From positions 327,634,227 to 327,698,226 of the forward strand of contig NC_085136.1 in assembly GCF_035046485.1 (NCBI RefSeq): DNA of 64,000 bases, read 5' to 3'. This document shows positions 41,560 to 53,913 of this stretch, in pieces. Source of the stretch: Aedes albopictus (Eukaryota > Arthropoda > Insecta > Diptera > Culicidae). How positions within the stretch are numbered: position 1 is the stretch's first letter; each line of letters starts with the position of its first letter. A program made the translations under genes and the position numbers. The notes beneath the pieces were generated by a model, which saw only the letters and a list, made by a program, of their open reading frames with translations, had not been told where the DNA came from and did not search any database.

Positions 41560-44500
41560 CTGCTTTTGATTACTACCTTCTGTCATCGTCTTCGGATTGC
41601 TAGAGAAATGTCTTCTGCGATTCTTCCACAAGATTTTTCCTCAAAAATGTATTTCTGGAATCTCTTAAGCTTTCTGTAGATATAGAAGCTTGTTTTGGCC
41701 TGTAAGAATTTGCAAGGGTTTTAATGGAGTTTATTAATAATACTTCTCTAGAAGCTCCTTCAGGGAATTTTGCAATTTTTTTTACGGATTCCTCAAAAAA
41801 AAATCGTGATTTTTTTATGAATTCCTTGTGGGATACCTCCCAATTTCCTACTGGAATGCATCCAGACAGTCTGAATGATTTTTCATAAAAAGATTTTTTT
41901 TGTATAACTCCTGAATTTGCTTTTTAGATTCCTTCCATTGGTCTTTTGTTTGTTCTTTCTGGAGATCATTCTGGAATATTTACTCGGAAGAAACTTGTTC
42001 AGAAGTACCAGAAGGTGGTACTGAAGGAATTTCATTAAGGTCTCTAGGACAAATTCCTTCTGGGAGTTCCGTGGAGTCTGAGGAGAATCTCTTGAGAAAT
42101 TCCAGAAGAATTTTTCTATGATACCCCAGCACAAATCTCAAACGGAACATTCAAAAATATCATCGAAAGAGTTTTAGGCGGAAAGTCTTGTAGAAATCCG
42201 AAGAAGTAATTCCTTCTAGTGTTTTTCTTGGGAGTTTGGTCTACATTATTTCAGGCATTGTTTCTGATAGTTGTGCAGATACTTGTTCTGGGATTTCTAC
42301 AGTAAGTTATCCAAGAACTTTAAGGATTTTTATATTGTTTCTCCTGGGAATTTTCCAGATTTTTTCCTGGAATTTTCTTAAAAGATCTTCCTGAGATTGC
42401 TCATGAAGCGTAGTTTCTACTCAAGAGGTCTTGCTGGATTTTTAAGAAGGTGTCATTTCCTTGTGAATTTTTCCCAATTTCTCTTCTGGAATACATTCAG
42501 AATTTCTCAAGAAGTTCTTTTTGAGATTTCTGCTGAACTTTCTTTTTAGTTATCTTCCGTGGATCTTTTGTGAGTTCTCCATGTGGATCTTTCTATAAAT
42601 CCAAAGAAAGTTGTTGAGAAATACCAATGGGCATTACTTCCAGAAAAAAACTACCGGGAAAATCTGAGGAATTCTGAGCAATCTGCGGAGGATCTCTTGG
42701 CAAATTCCAGAAGAATTTGTTGAAGGAATCCTAGAACGAATCCCTGAAGAAATTTTCAAAAATATCGTAGAAGGGGAACTACGAGGAATGGCACATAGAA
42801 GTCTTTGAAAAATCCCAAAAAGTGCTCCTTGAGAAGAGCTTTCTGAATAATCGAATAATAAAAATTTGGAGCAATAGCAAAAGTAATTTACGAGTAAAAA
42901 TCCCATTAAGAACTTCCTAATAATCCATTAGGGGGGAATAATCCATTTGAAATTTTCTTGAGAAATCGTTATAAAATCCCTCTTTCTTATGAGATTACCC
43001 AATGCGCTCGCTTCAAGATTTCTCAAGCAGATACTTCTGCAATTGCTGCACAGCAGTTCCTTCTAGTGTGTGTGGGAGCTTCTTCTAGGATTTTTCAGGC
43101 GTCTTTTTTGGAAACGATGCAGATTCTTCTTGGAATTTCTTCTGGGGTAATAGTGGATTTTATCCTGAAATTAAACTTTAATTTTCTTTGGGATTATTTT
43201 TCCAGATTTTTTTTTGTGAGATTTCTTCCCGATTTTTTTTAATATGTCAAGGTTTTTATAGAAGTTCATTTTGGAATTTCACCTGAACTATCTACCTATA
43301 TTTCTCCAGTTTTTCTTTCGTGTGTAAGATTCCTAAGGATTTTTTTATTGAAAAATGCCATAAGACACTGCTGAAGGCATTCCACACAGATCTCCTGATT
43401 GAATCCCAGAAGAAATGTCTTAGGGGATCTGAGCAGGACTTTTTTGAGGAATCTGATATGATTGTTTTGATATCAATGCCAGAATCTCAGAAACAATTCC
43501 CGAACACATTCTAGAAGGGAATTAAGGAGTTAAGGAGGGCTAGTACAAGATTTTTTGGAAAAACCAAAAAAACTCGTTGAGCAAGACCATTAAAAAAATC
43601 ACAGAATTAATACATGGAGGAATTACAGAAGCAATATCAGAAAACAAAAAAAAAATCATAACAAGTTTCTGAAGGAGTTCCTCAAAGATCCCTATGAAAA
43701 TTCAGGAATTCCCTTGTGAGATATTCTCAGAATATTCCGTATTCTCTTCAGAATTTTCTTCTGGGACATTTTCCAATTGATTGATTGATTTGTCTTTATC
43801 AAAGAGACTTTCAGCCCTTGGCTGGTTCGTCTCTATAGGACATTTTCCAAGCATATTTTTGGGATTACTCCAGAATCGTCTTTAGAAAAATCTTTCCGAG
43901 ATTGATTAAGGAGTTCTTTTTGGGGTTTTACTGGATTTTGTTCTAGATTTACTGCGACATTTTTCCAGGCATTTCCTATGGGATTCCTTCAGACTTCTTT
44001 TCCAACAGAAGGCACTACTGAGGAAATTACAAAAAGAACTCCGGTATGAATACGAAAAGGGATTTGTTGAGGAATCTGAGCAGGACCTCGTTGGGGAATC
44101 ACAATTGAAATTTTGGAATCAAATGCTAAAATCCCAGATAGAACTTCGGAACTTATCCTTGAAGGGCTTCAAGAAGAAATAGTACATGAATATTTTGAAA
44201 ATTTTAGAAGAGAACTCGTTGAAAAAGATAAACTTGAAAATTCATAGAACTAAATCTTGGAGGGATTTCGGTAGCAATTTCAGGAATCAATAAATACCAT
44301 AAAGAATTTCTTGAGGAACTCCATAAGGATCCACAGGAGATCCCTGTAGAATGAATTTCCTTATGTTTTTTTTTTCAGGAAACTCTTCTGGAATCCTTTC
44401 AGGATTTATTTCTGCGATTTTCTCAGGAATTCATTGTGGAATCTCTCCAAAAAATTCATTTGCGATTCCGCCCGGAAATTTTTCAGTGATTTGCCAAGAA

Positions 44501-44670
44501 ACTCTTTCCAGGGTGTCTCCTGGCAGTTCCTGTGAAGTTTCTTCTGTTGTTTTTTTAGGAATCGCTTATGACACTCATTCCGAACTTTTATTAGGGTTTC
44601 TCCAGAAGTTTCTTTCTCACCACAAATCCTGCATGAAGCACGACAGGATTTATATGAAGGATCCATATTG
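41560..44670. repeat. 12-bp minisatellite, strongly decayed, both orientations
   Basis: Words such as GGAATTTCTTCTGGGG, TTCCTTCAGG and the inverse CTGAGGAATTCTGAGC recur throughout with 12-bp spacing only locally. Many short open frames on both strands follow from this composition and none has a domain. A 61-nt LINE stub is inserted at 43777-43837. Confidence 0.7.
43777..43837 (-). mobile_element. 61-nt LINE 3'-end stub with 13-bp target duplication
   Basis: On the minus strand it reads GAGACGAACCAGCCAAGGGC ... GATAAAGACAAATCAATCAA. Perfect duplicates GGACATTTTCCAA lie at 43764-43776 and 43838-43850. Same family as 3326-3354 and 53290-53344. Confidence 0.85.
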
Positions 44671-44799
44671 TTCAGCAGTTCTTGAAAATGGGTATAGAAC
44701 ATTCACAACAAGTAATTTCACAATCAGTGTTGCCAGTTTCACAAAGAGTGCTAAGTCACCACAACAATTATCATTGGCACCAAATTTTTTTTGAAGATC

Positions 44800-46530
44800 T
44801 TGTCAGAAATCAATGCAGTAGAATTTTTATATTTTATAACTTTTTTTACTGATATGTTCTGAAATGTTCAAGTGATCCAATAGTTAAGTAGGGGCTTAGT
44901 ATAAAGATTTTGAGAATTACAAAAAAACACTTTGAAATTGGTGTACGATTACCGAAGGACTGATTTTTTTTTATTTTGACCATCAAGATCCCCATAGTCC
45001 CCCAGCACCATGAACCATCTCAAGACAACGAAGCCCACGAATCTCGGCAACGAATCTGCACCAATGCGATGGAACGATTCTCCACCGGGAAAAGTTAGAT
45101 TCCCATCGCCGGGTTTGATCTTTGCAAAGTATTTTTCCGAGAAGTTACAGTCGATGGCGGCGACGACGACTCCGACTCCAACTCCGACTCCGACGCTCGC
45201 CACTAACGGGCAGCAGATAAGATAAAGAAACTGAACGACGACGACGGAGTGAAGTACTCGTCTTGGTCTTGGGTTTTGGGGTCTCCGAAAACCGTTGCCG
45301 AAAGTTGATGGTGTAGCCCCTCGCAGAAAGAACGAAAACCGAAGTGCGGAGAATGGAACCGTATAATCCAACCCTTTTAGTCGTCGGATATAAATTTGAT
45401 AACAATTTCTGGTCTGACCCGACCGAATAAATAGGATGATGGGCGCTGGGATATGCGAAACCTGCGAAGGGACCTGGCTGCTGCTGCTGCCTGGCGTTTG
45501 GTTTTATTGGGGGACGGGGAAAATGGTGTGAAATGCTTCGAGATTCTCAGTGACACCCTGGTGATAAGAACACTTCTAACGTATTCCGCCTAAAAGTAGA
45601 TAAACAAGCAGCTTTAAACGCCAAAATGTATGCAATCCATCTTACATTGAAGAACGAATTTGGCCACGTCCTTACAGAAAATAGGGCAGAATATTAGTTA
45701 GGCAATCATTCTTTCCGACTACTGAGGAACTTTCTCTACAGGATGTGCATTTCGCTCCGCCCTCCCCACATACCTTTGCACAACCTCAGTGCTCCATTGT
45801 ATATGCGACGAGGGCCTTCCGTAGAAGATTTGATTTGCTCCGTGCCCCCGATCGGGTTGGCGCACAGGGTGTGTGCGGCCGCCTTTCGGTAGGCAAATTG
45901 AACAAGTTAATCTAGAAAGAGAAATCCCAGGCAGGAAAAAAAACTTGGAAAGCCTCCCTGAAGCCCACCAGTAGCAGCCACGACCACCGGGCGCACCTTT
46001 TCCATCCTTTTCTTCACCATCTGAACTGAACTGAACTGAACTGAGCTGAGCTGACTGACGCCATGGAAGCATGGAAAGAGCAAAGATGCAGCCCAAAGAA
46101 TGCTTCTGGGAATAAACCGGGATCGTTTTTTTTTTCTATTCTTTCGGAAACTTGGAACTTGGAAGCGCTCGCAACAATGGCTGGCAGGAGAACAATATTA
46201 CATCGTAAATAAGGTATGTGGCTGTGAGAGTTCGCTACTGTAGCTCCTAAAGCGAACCGAGTACGACCGACCGTGGCGGGGGGAAAGGCTGAACACATGT
46301 TCCGTGATTTTATGGGAAACGTTGTTGCAAGTCCCAGCAGGATTGGATACCAAGGAGGAGGAGGAGGACAACGACGACGACGACAATGGTAGGCTGAGGA
46401 ATGTGTGGCAATCTTTTTGAGCGTCGAGTTTTTTGTTCGAAGGTTTTCGACAATAACGAAGTCAAAGCGGAAAGGTCGATCCATGACGATAGGATTACTA
46501 TCGACTTGAATTATAGTTTAAATTTCAAAA
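44800..46530. other. GC-richer, single-copy-looking block; no gene proven
   Basis: The composition changes abruptly near 44960. It contains a GACTCC repeat (45160-45195), a CTGCTGCTGCTGCCTGGCG stretch (45479), ACTGAACTGA repeats (46024-46045) and GAGGAGGAGGACAACGACGA runs (46353). Minus-strand frames 45719-46096 and 46014-46484 overlap in different frames and show no domain. Host non-coding or intronic DNA is the simplest reading. Confidence 0.45.
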
Positions 46531-46639
46531 TTGAGGCTTATGGGGTTTCACATAGGCGCATATAGTAATTCAAACAGCCATTTCCAAACACTTGGGCGGG
46601 CAGACACAGTAGTATTTACGGTTTTCCGCAGGCTAGCGA

Positions 46640-49600
46640 TGGCTTCATCACTCAGGAACTCTTAAAGGATTTCCAGAAGAACCTCCTAAAAGAATCCCAT
46701 CACACCCGAAGGTTTCACACAATTAACTCTTGGGGGATTTCTTGAAAGAACTCCTCCAGCGAATTTTCAGCAGGAGCTTCCACTTGATTCCCATAAATAA
46801 CTCTTAGAAGAATTCTATGAGGACTACCAGCAGGAACTCCAGAATAAATTGCTGGAGAAGTTGCATAAGGGACTTCTGAATGATTCCTTATAGATGAATA
46901 AAGATAGAACTCAGCCGAATTCCTTAAAAGTATTTGAAACATTTTTCATGAGTCCAAAGGAATCCAGAATCAGTCCGAAGGAATCCAGATAAAAAGTCAG
47001 AAGAAATTCTTTGAAGAATCCCAGAAAGAACTTTTGGTGAAATCAGTGCTCTCTTGGTAAAATCAGAGCTGGATTGTCAAAATTTCCAAATTTCGGCGCC
47101 CCATATATTGGTACGCCCTCTTGCTTTGCGCCATACTAAGAATTATTCCTGTTATTTTTTCTGTAATTATCATGGAAGGGACGTTCTTGCTGGAATTCCT
47201 TTGATAAGCTTTGCAAGAATGAGCTTTTCTAGAAAACAACCTCCAGGGACAAAACTATAAATTCCTTTGGGGATTCTTTGGGGATTTATCAAAAATGAAT
47301 CTGGAATGTTTACAGAAACAGGATTCTCTCTGGATTTGTTAAGATTCCTCGTAGTATCTCTTCAAAATGCAACCCTGTCCAGGGATGCCTTTGAACATTT
47401 TTACAGGGATTCCTCCTGATATTTTTTTAAAAATTACCACAGGAATTTCCCTTGTTACTTCTTCAAAAGCTTCTCAAAAAAAAAAAATCTCAAAAGAATT
47501 ATTTAGAAACTGGACTACGGGTTCTTCAGAAATTCCTCTTGGAACTCCTTAAGGGGTGCTACAGCAAATTCATTCAAGAAGTGCTATGTATGTATGTTGC
47601 TGGAGAAATTTCCAGGAGTTTAGGATTTCTCCAAAAAATCTAAAGAATTTCTTCTAGGAATTTCTCCAGGAGTTTCTGCAGAAATGTCTCCGTTTTTTTT
47701 TCCAAAAGATGCAATTCAAGGAGAATTTTTTTCACGAATATTTGGATATTCTTTCAAAAATTCCTCTAGGGTTATTCTATAGAAATTCAAATTTTTTTTC
47801 CAGAAACTTTTTCTAAATTATCGCGAGAATTTACTTAGAGGTTGCTTCAGGTATTATTTCAATAATTCACGATTTTTTTCGGGTATTTATTTGAAAATTC
47901 TTCTAGAAAACTATCAAAAGATTCTTCAAAAAGTTTTTCCTATAGTTCCTGCAGGTATTGCTCCAGACATTGCTTTGAATTCATTTCGATTTTTTTCCGG
48001 ACATTCTTTTAGATTTTTTTCAAAAGATTCTCCAAAAATTTCCTGCCATTTTTCAAAAAAAAAATAAATCTGTAAATGCCTGCAGAGAACTCTCCAGTTC
48101 TTCCAGGTATTATTTCAAAAATTCCTTCAAAAAATCAGCGGTTCTATACAGAATTCCTTAAAAAAAAATTATTGATTCTGCAGGATTCTGTGAACTAGAA
48201 GTTAAGGGATTTTTGTGTTCAAATACCTTCAGAAAATGTATAGGAAATGCTTCCCGGAGTCCTTCCAAGGTTTTTTTTTTCAGGAAAACCTCCAAGAATA
48301 GAACGAGTTTTTCAAGAACTCCATCAGAAATTTTGTCTACGATTTCTGCAGATATTTCTTAAGATATTCCTTCAGAACTTCCCATACCGTTTTTTTTCAG
48401 AAATCTCTCCTGAAATGTCTAATTTTTTTTCTTGGAATTACCTACAGAGTTACTGCAGAAGTCTCTCATGATTGGTTTCTGAGAATTGAGGGGGTATCTT
48501 AAGGTGACTTCAGTTATTCTCCAAGGTTTAATTTTAGAAGGAATTGCCGCAGCAGTAGCTTAAGAAATAGCTTCAGGATTTTTTCCACCAATTTCTCCAG
48601 AAAAAAAAAATCAAGAATTTCTTCTAGAAGTTTTTAAACGTGTCTCCAGGTGTTATTAAAGGAGTTAACTGAGTCAATCTGCTGACAAAACTCATTCATG
48701 GTTTCTTTGGTTTGTTTAATATGTTTGTACAATTTCTGGAAGTTCTTCTGAAAAATATCTGCACACATTCTGTGGGGTGAAGAGGAAGATGTTTATAACA
48801 AAACAACAGGAGTGATTTCTGAAAACGAAAACTTGTAGGAAATTCAGCGAAAATCACTGGAGGACTTTCCCAATAAAATCTTGGAGAAACCCTGAAAAAA
48901 ATATCCGAAGAAATCCCTGTAGGTATTGTAAAGATATTAAAAAAAAATCTGAAGGACTCCATGGAGAAAATGTTGAGAAATGGTTTGCTAAAATTTTCGA
49001 AGAAATTCTTAATTTTTTTAAGAAATCTATGGACATAAAATCATTTCCTCAAAGGAATTTTAGGAGGAATTGCAGCAGCAATGTCTGAAGAAATCTTCAG
49101 TAGAATCCCTGTAGAAACCTTACGAGAAGTACTTTTGAATGAATCCTTCTAGGAGTATCTGAAGCAATGCCAGAGAAATTCTTGAAGGAATTTTTAGGAA
49201 TGATTTTTTAAGAACTGAAATACTTGGAGAAAATTCTCGGGAAACCCTTGGTGTAATTCCTTAAAAAAAAGTAATTGAGTAATTACTATAAATTTATGGG
49301 AAAAATCCCTCAGAAATATTGCAATACCTTAATCCTAAGCAAGCTGAGGACAAATTTTCAAAAAAAAAAATCCGTAAGAAAACCTGGAGAATCGCAGAGA
49401 CAAGCAGAAAGCACTTATCAAAGAATCCATGGTAAAATAATTATAGCTACCCTTAGAGGAAATGGCAGATACATTTTTGGTGAGAAATCTCTGTATGAAC
49501 TCCTGCAGAAATCTCTGGTGGAATTCTTGACCGAAACACTGAAAGTAATAATGCAAGAATCGCTGAAGAAGTTTTGACTGTATTTCCTTGGATGAATTCC

Positions 49601-50960
49601 TGAAGAAATTCTTGGACATATTAATACGGGAATTTTCAAAGGAATCCCCACAACAATTCCTAAACTAATCTCTGGTAAACTTCCTGAAGACATATCCGAA
49701 AGAATTTCTGAAAGATTTTCTGAGGAAACCAATGGAAAAAATGAGAGAATTTTGAAAAAAAATTTATGAAAACTATTAATTTTTCAAAGAAATCAATTGA
49801 AGAACTTCTTAAGGATTTCTCAGAGACATCCCTAAAATCATTCAAGATTTTTTGGATAAATTTCTGAATTTATCCATGCATAGTTTTCAAATGAACCCCT
49901 TGATCATTTTTTGGATTAATCTCTCAAAGAATTTTTGATGAAATTTTCAAAAAAAAAAGTTGAAGCAGCAATGCAAGATTTTCTTAAATAATCTATTGGG
50001 ATTTTTTTCAGCTGGAAGCTATGTAATATATTCGGAAACTCCTTTGAAACTTCTTTGTATTTTCTTGGGAATTTCTGGGGTAATTCCTTTTTATATTAGT
50101 TTGGAAATTTTTTGATTTTTTTTAAATTTCTGCGGTAAATACATTGTAATTTGATGCCAATTATTTGAAATTCGTTCTGAAATTTCAACGGAAATGCCTC
50201 TTAAATTCATCCAGCAATTCCTTTTGTAATACTTATGCAATTTTTTTCGGCAATTTTGTTATGTTTATTTTGTTATTCTCTATGTTTTTGTTGAATTTCT
50301 CTTTTTTGTTTCCAAAAATTGCTTCGGCAATTTGTTTAGAAATTTTGTCGGCAATTTTTTTGGAAATTTCATTGACTATTTCATAGGCCATTTCTTTAAC
50401 GATTCCTCGTGAAATACTTTGGTGTTCAGCACTTTCTTTAAAAATTTCTCGTTCAATAATTTGAGGAGCTTTTTTTTAACAATTCCTTCGGTATATTCTT
50501 TTTGAATTTCTTCGGCTATTTTTTTTTTTTTTTGTAAATTCCTAGACAATTCACATAAAAAATAAAAAAAATCGTCATGGGCTTGTTGAAAAAAAATACG
50601 AAAGGATTGAGATTTCCAAAAGAAAACAAAAAACCATTGGAAAATGGGATTGCCCAAGAAAAACCCCAAGAAATTTTCTAACAGCTTCCTGAGAAAATAC
50701 CAAAGGAATTATCGAACAAATTTACATATAATTTGCCTAAAAAGTTCCCAGAGGAGTTGCCAAAGGAATCCCTAAAAATATAGCCAAAGAAATTCCTGAA
50801 GAAATTGTGTAAGCTTTTCAAAAAAATTGGCAAAATCCAGTCTTAAAATTAGCGAAGTATATTCCAAAGTTGTTGCAGAAATATTTCCATAAAAAATTTA
50901 ACAAGTATTCACAGATATATTTTTGATGGAATTCGCAAAGGATATTGAATGGAAAAAATT
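46640..50960. repeat. 12-bp minisatellite, strongly decayed, with TTGGCAATTTC variants
   Basis: Decayed ATTCCTCCAGGA units are seen in both orientations. From about 50060 the unit shifts to a TTCGGCAATTTC/TTTGGAAATTTC type, again near 12 bp. All open frames here (for example 49335-49619 minus, 50165-50386 plus) are repeat-derived. Confidence 0.65.
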
Positions 50961-50985
50961 GCTTTAGAAGTTTCGTAAGCAATTA

Positions 50986-51583
50986 CAGGGTGCGGCAGGA
51001 AAAAATGCGAAAAGTTCAAGGCACTATTACACGCTAAATATGGGATATATATGACTATTTTTTCATGACAGTGTATCAGTCAATGTCTATATTCTAGCAC
51101 TGAAAAATAAAAATGAACATATTTGATGTTTAACATGTGATAATGTAGGCTTAATAAGTGGATATCAATAAACTGCGCGCCCAATGGTCATTAAACAAAA
51201 TGACTATAACAGTAACAAAATTAGATCAAATTCGATGAGCAACCAGACCACACTGATCCAGAGCCATGTAGTTTCACATACCAGATGGAATAAGTACATA
51301 TATTTGATGATTTTGTAGAGAAAATCAAAAATTTTGTTTTATCAGATGCGAAATTTAGCGACCTGTGTGATTTTCTGCGGTTTGAAAATTCTGGTTGTCT
51401 TCATCTTCAGGCGCCGCCCTGTAAAGGTTAGTGACCAAAATGGGAAATTTTTTAATTAACTTTTCAGAAAACTAGCCTATTATAGATCATGGAACGTTGA
51501 AACATAGGTTGGTTAATGTCAAATGGACGAAAATGAGGTTTGAAGTTGAAAAACACTTTCGCATTTTTTCCTGCCGCATACTG
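50986..51583. mobile_element. 598-bp TIR MITE, TA duplication (family A, copy 2)
   Basis: It starts CAGGGTGCGGCAGGAAAAAA and ends TTTTTTCCTGCCGCATACTG, flanked by TA (50984-50985, 51584-51585). It shares interior sequence with 11359-12130. Confidence 0.88.
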
Positions 51584-51749
51584 TACTGAACGATTTTCCA
51601 AAGACCATGTTAGAGAAATCCTTAAAATAATTGTTGGTGAGATCATACAAAGAATTTCTGGATGAATTTTAGATGAGAGTTCCAAAAGGGATTTCCCATG
51701 TAATTTCGAAACGAATTCTGAAGAAATGCCGGAAAGAATTCTAAATGGA

Positions 51750-51900
51750 CTGAATGTACATCTGATTGTTTTCAATCTGCGTGTGATTCCCGATCGATCC
51801 AGGAACTTTCTGTAATGGAAATTTTCTTGACTTCTTTGGGAATGAACGTCTTCGTGCCTGCCAGACACATGCAAAAAGTGAAAAGTGCAATATGGATTTG
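51750..51900 (+). mobile_element. Degraded Feilai-like SINE fragment
   Basis: GTGTGATTCCCGATCGATCC, then AGGAACTTTCTGTAATGGAA, TTCTTGACTTC, GTCTTCGTGCCTGCCA and AAAGTGCAATATGG follow the same order as the copy at 17695-17850. Box B is mutated. Confidence 0.7.
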
Positions 51901-52535
51901 GATCGCCATAATGATAAGCATGTATATAAAAATGCAGTTCATACCGATCAGACTGATTCAACAGCAAAATTAAATACACGAAACAAATGTAACCACTTGT
52001 CATACAACAGGAGCTTATTTTTTCACTTTATTTGGTTTTGGCAAACCGAATCGCACACGCACGACTGTCGCCGTTTTATGATGCTGATGCAACTGCATAC
52101 AGAATTCCCGCTGAAAGTAGCCCGCGGGCCGACCGACCACGGTGGAACTGTGATGTTCAATGGCCGCCGGCTGGCTGGCCTGGTAGGCCGGCCAGGAAAC
52201 CGCACAAAATCCTAGCCTTCCCCAAACTCGCCCGGCCACCACATGGCCGTTCCGTCCGTCTGTCATGCATATTTTATAAAGCAGCCACCCGGGCGCGGTT
52301 GTTCGGTACATTTTAACGCAATTATTTGCGCGTACAAATAAAATACTCTTCCAGCCCAGGAGTTCGGTGTACCTTCTTTTTTTTTGTTTTTCGGTGTTTT
52401 TGGACCATTTCATAACCACACACAGATTCACCGCGGTGGGACTATTGAGGCGTGTGTTTGCACTCTCGGGGTGGGCTGTGTGTTAATAATACCGAATGGG
52501 GCCCGGTTTGGGGCTTCGAATGAAAAAAAAAAAAA
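51901..52535. other. GC-richer, single-copy-looking block; no gene proven
   Basis: Contains GGCCGGCC-rich DNA (52165-52200). Overlapping frames on both strands (52015-52431 minus, 51892-52215 and 52032-52316 plus) have no domain and contradict each other. Similar in character to 25991-26948 and 44960-46530. Confidence 0.45.
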
Positions 52536-53040
52536 AACAAATAATTCACCTAGCGGTGATGGCACCCTTCTTGTGCCTTCGAATCCCAATTTACATAAAA
52601 CCCATTTGACATGTTGATAAATATCGAACTTCTATCCCCAGAAATTAGATATTTTGTCTGGTTTTTATTAATGAGCCCTTAACTCTATAAAACAACTGCC
52701 ATCTTGAATGTTAAGCCACCAACTTGGGTTCCAAACCGCCATCTTGAATATTAACTTTTGGACTCCATACATCTCAAACTCCATTTCCAAACCTAATATA
52801 CCCATATTGTATTATTTTAGAGCCGAAATTTCCATTCAACAGCTGCAATCTTGAATTTGTAGTCACCATCTTCGATTTTAGACAACCATCTTGAATATTA
52901 TGGTCACCATTTTTGGATTCCAGACATCCAGTATTTTCCTTACCCTTTTTGCATGGTTTTAGAGCCTACAATTCAACTAAACAGCCGCCATCTTGATCAT
53001 GAGTGCCATCTTGGATATTACGGTCACCATTTTTGGACTC
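52536..53040 (-). repeat. Composite repeat: CACCTAGCGGTGATGG segment plus inverted AAGATGGCGGC satellite
   Basis: TTCACCTAGCGGTGATGGCA at 52545 is the inverse of the segment near 1990. GCCATCTTGAAT words follow at 52691-53000. The order is the mirror image of 1360-2015, so the same composite family lies here in opposite orientation. Confidence 0.7.
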
Positions 53041-53227
53041 CAGGAATTCCTTCGGGAATTTTCCCATTGATTCCTTAAATAAATCTCAAAAAAAAAATGC
53101 TTTAACAATTCAATCAAGTATTTTTCAAGAATTCCTTCTTAAATTTTCCACGGACTCCCTGAAAAAATCTTCCTCGGGTTTCTCTAGGGATTCGTAGACT
53201 TCTTTCACAATTCCTTCCGAAAACCCG
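53041..53227 (+). repeat. 12-bp minisatellite fragment
   Basis: CAGGAATTCCTTCGGGAATT and related units lie next to the piggyBac-like MITE. Confidence 0.6.
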
Positions 53228-53231
53228 TTAA

Positions 53232-53909
53232 CCCTCTAATACCCAATCCCGCCTTTAGACGGGGTATAGTTTGAGCATTTTTGTAATTTATTATTATTAT
53301 TTCTTTATTATAGAGATTTTCAGCCCTAGGCTGGTTCATCTCTTATTTTTGTAATTTTTGTTTTGTGGAAAATCTTTGTTTTTTGGCTGATATTTAGGAC
53401 TGTTCTGTATATCTCAAAATGGTTTTTGATGTATTTTAAAGCGTATTTACATTTTTTAAAAATCATTGAAAAATTGATGTTTTAGTCACCTTTTAGAAGT
53501 CATTGTTTATTTTGTATTGAATCGCTACAATTAACATATTTTATTTTTTTCCCAAACCATTCTATCCTTGTTTAATAGTTTAAGGGAATCGAATACACTC
53601 TAAAATTATTTTCCTTAAAATTACACGGAAAATAAAATTTTCTGCTAAAAAAAAATCAAAATAATAATATTTCAACAATAATCATAAAATCTCAAAATGT
53701 TTTCATCTCAAAAAATTCGTTTTCCAAATTGGCTTTCAGGAAAAATATAAAAGTATGGGGATGTTCAAGAATAAAAATTAGAAAAATCAAAAACTGAAAT
53801 TCACGAAATCGAGAATTAAAAAGAATCATCTTCCAAAACATGTTTAAATCGATTTTAGACGACGAAAAATGATATTTAGATCAAAATAAAAAATTTGGGT
53901 ATTAGAGGG
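53232..53909. mobile_element. 678-bp piggyBac-like MITE
   Basis: The ends CCCTCTAATACCCAA and TTGGGTATTAGAGGG are perfect inverted repeats flanked by TTAA (53228-53231, 53910-53913), the hallmark of piggyBac insertion. It contains a 55-nt LINE stub (53290-53344). No transposase. Confidence 0.85.
53290..53344 (-). mobile_element. 55-nt LINE 3'-end stub with 13-bp target duplication
   Basis: On the minus strand it reads AAGAGATGAACCAGCCTAGG ... AATAAAGAAATAATAATAAT. Perfect repeats ATTTTTGTAATTT lie at 53277-53289 and 53345-53357. It is younger than the piggyBac-like MITE it interrupts. Confidence 0.85.
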
Positions 53910-53913
53910 TTAA

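Noticed and set aside
45719..46484. Minus-strand frames of 125-156 codons in the 45-46 kb block
   Set aside because: They overlap each other in different frames, contain simple repeats and show no domain.
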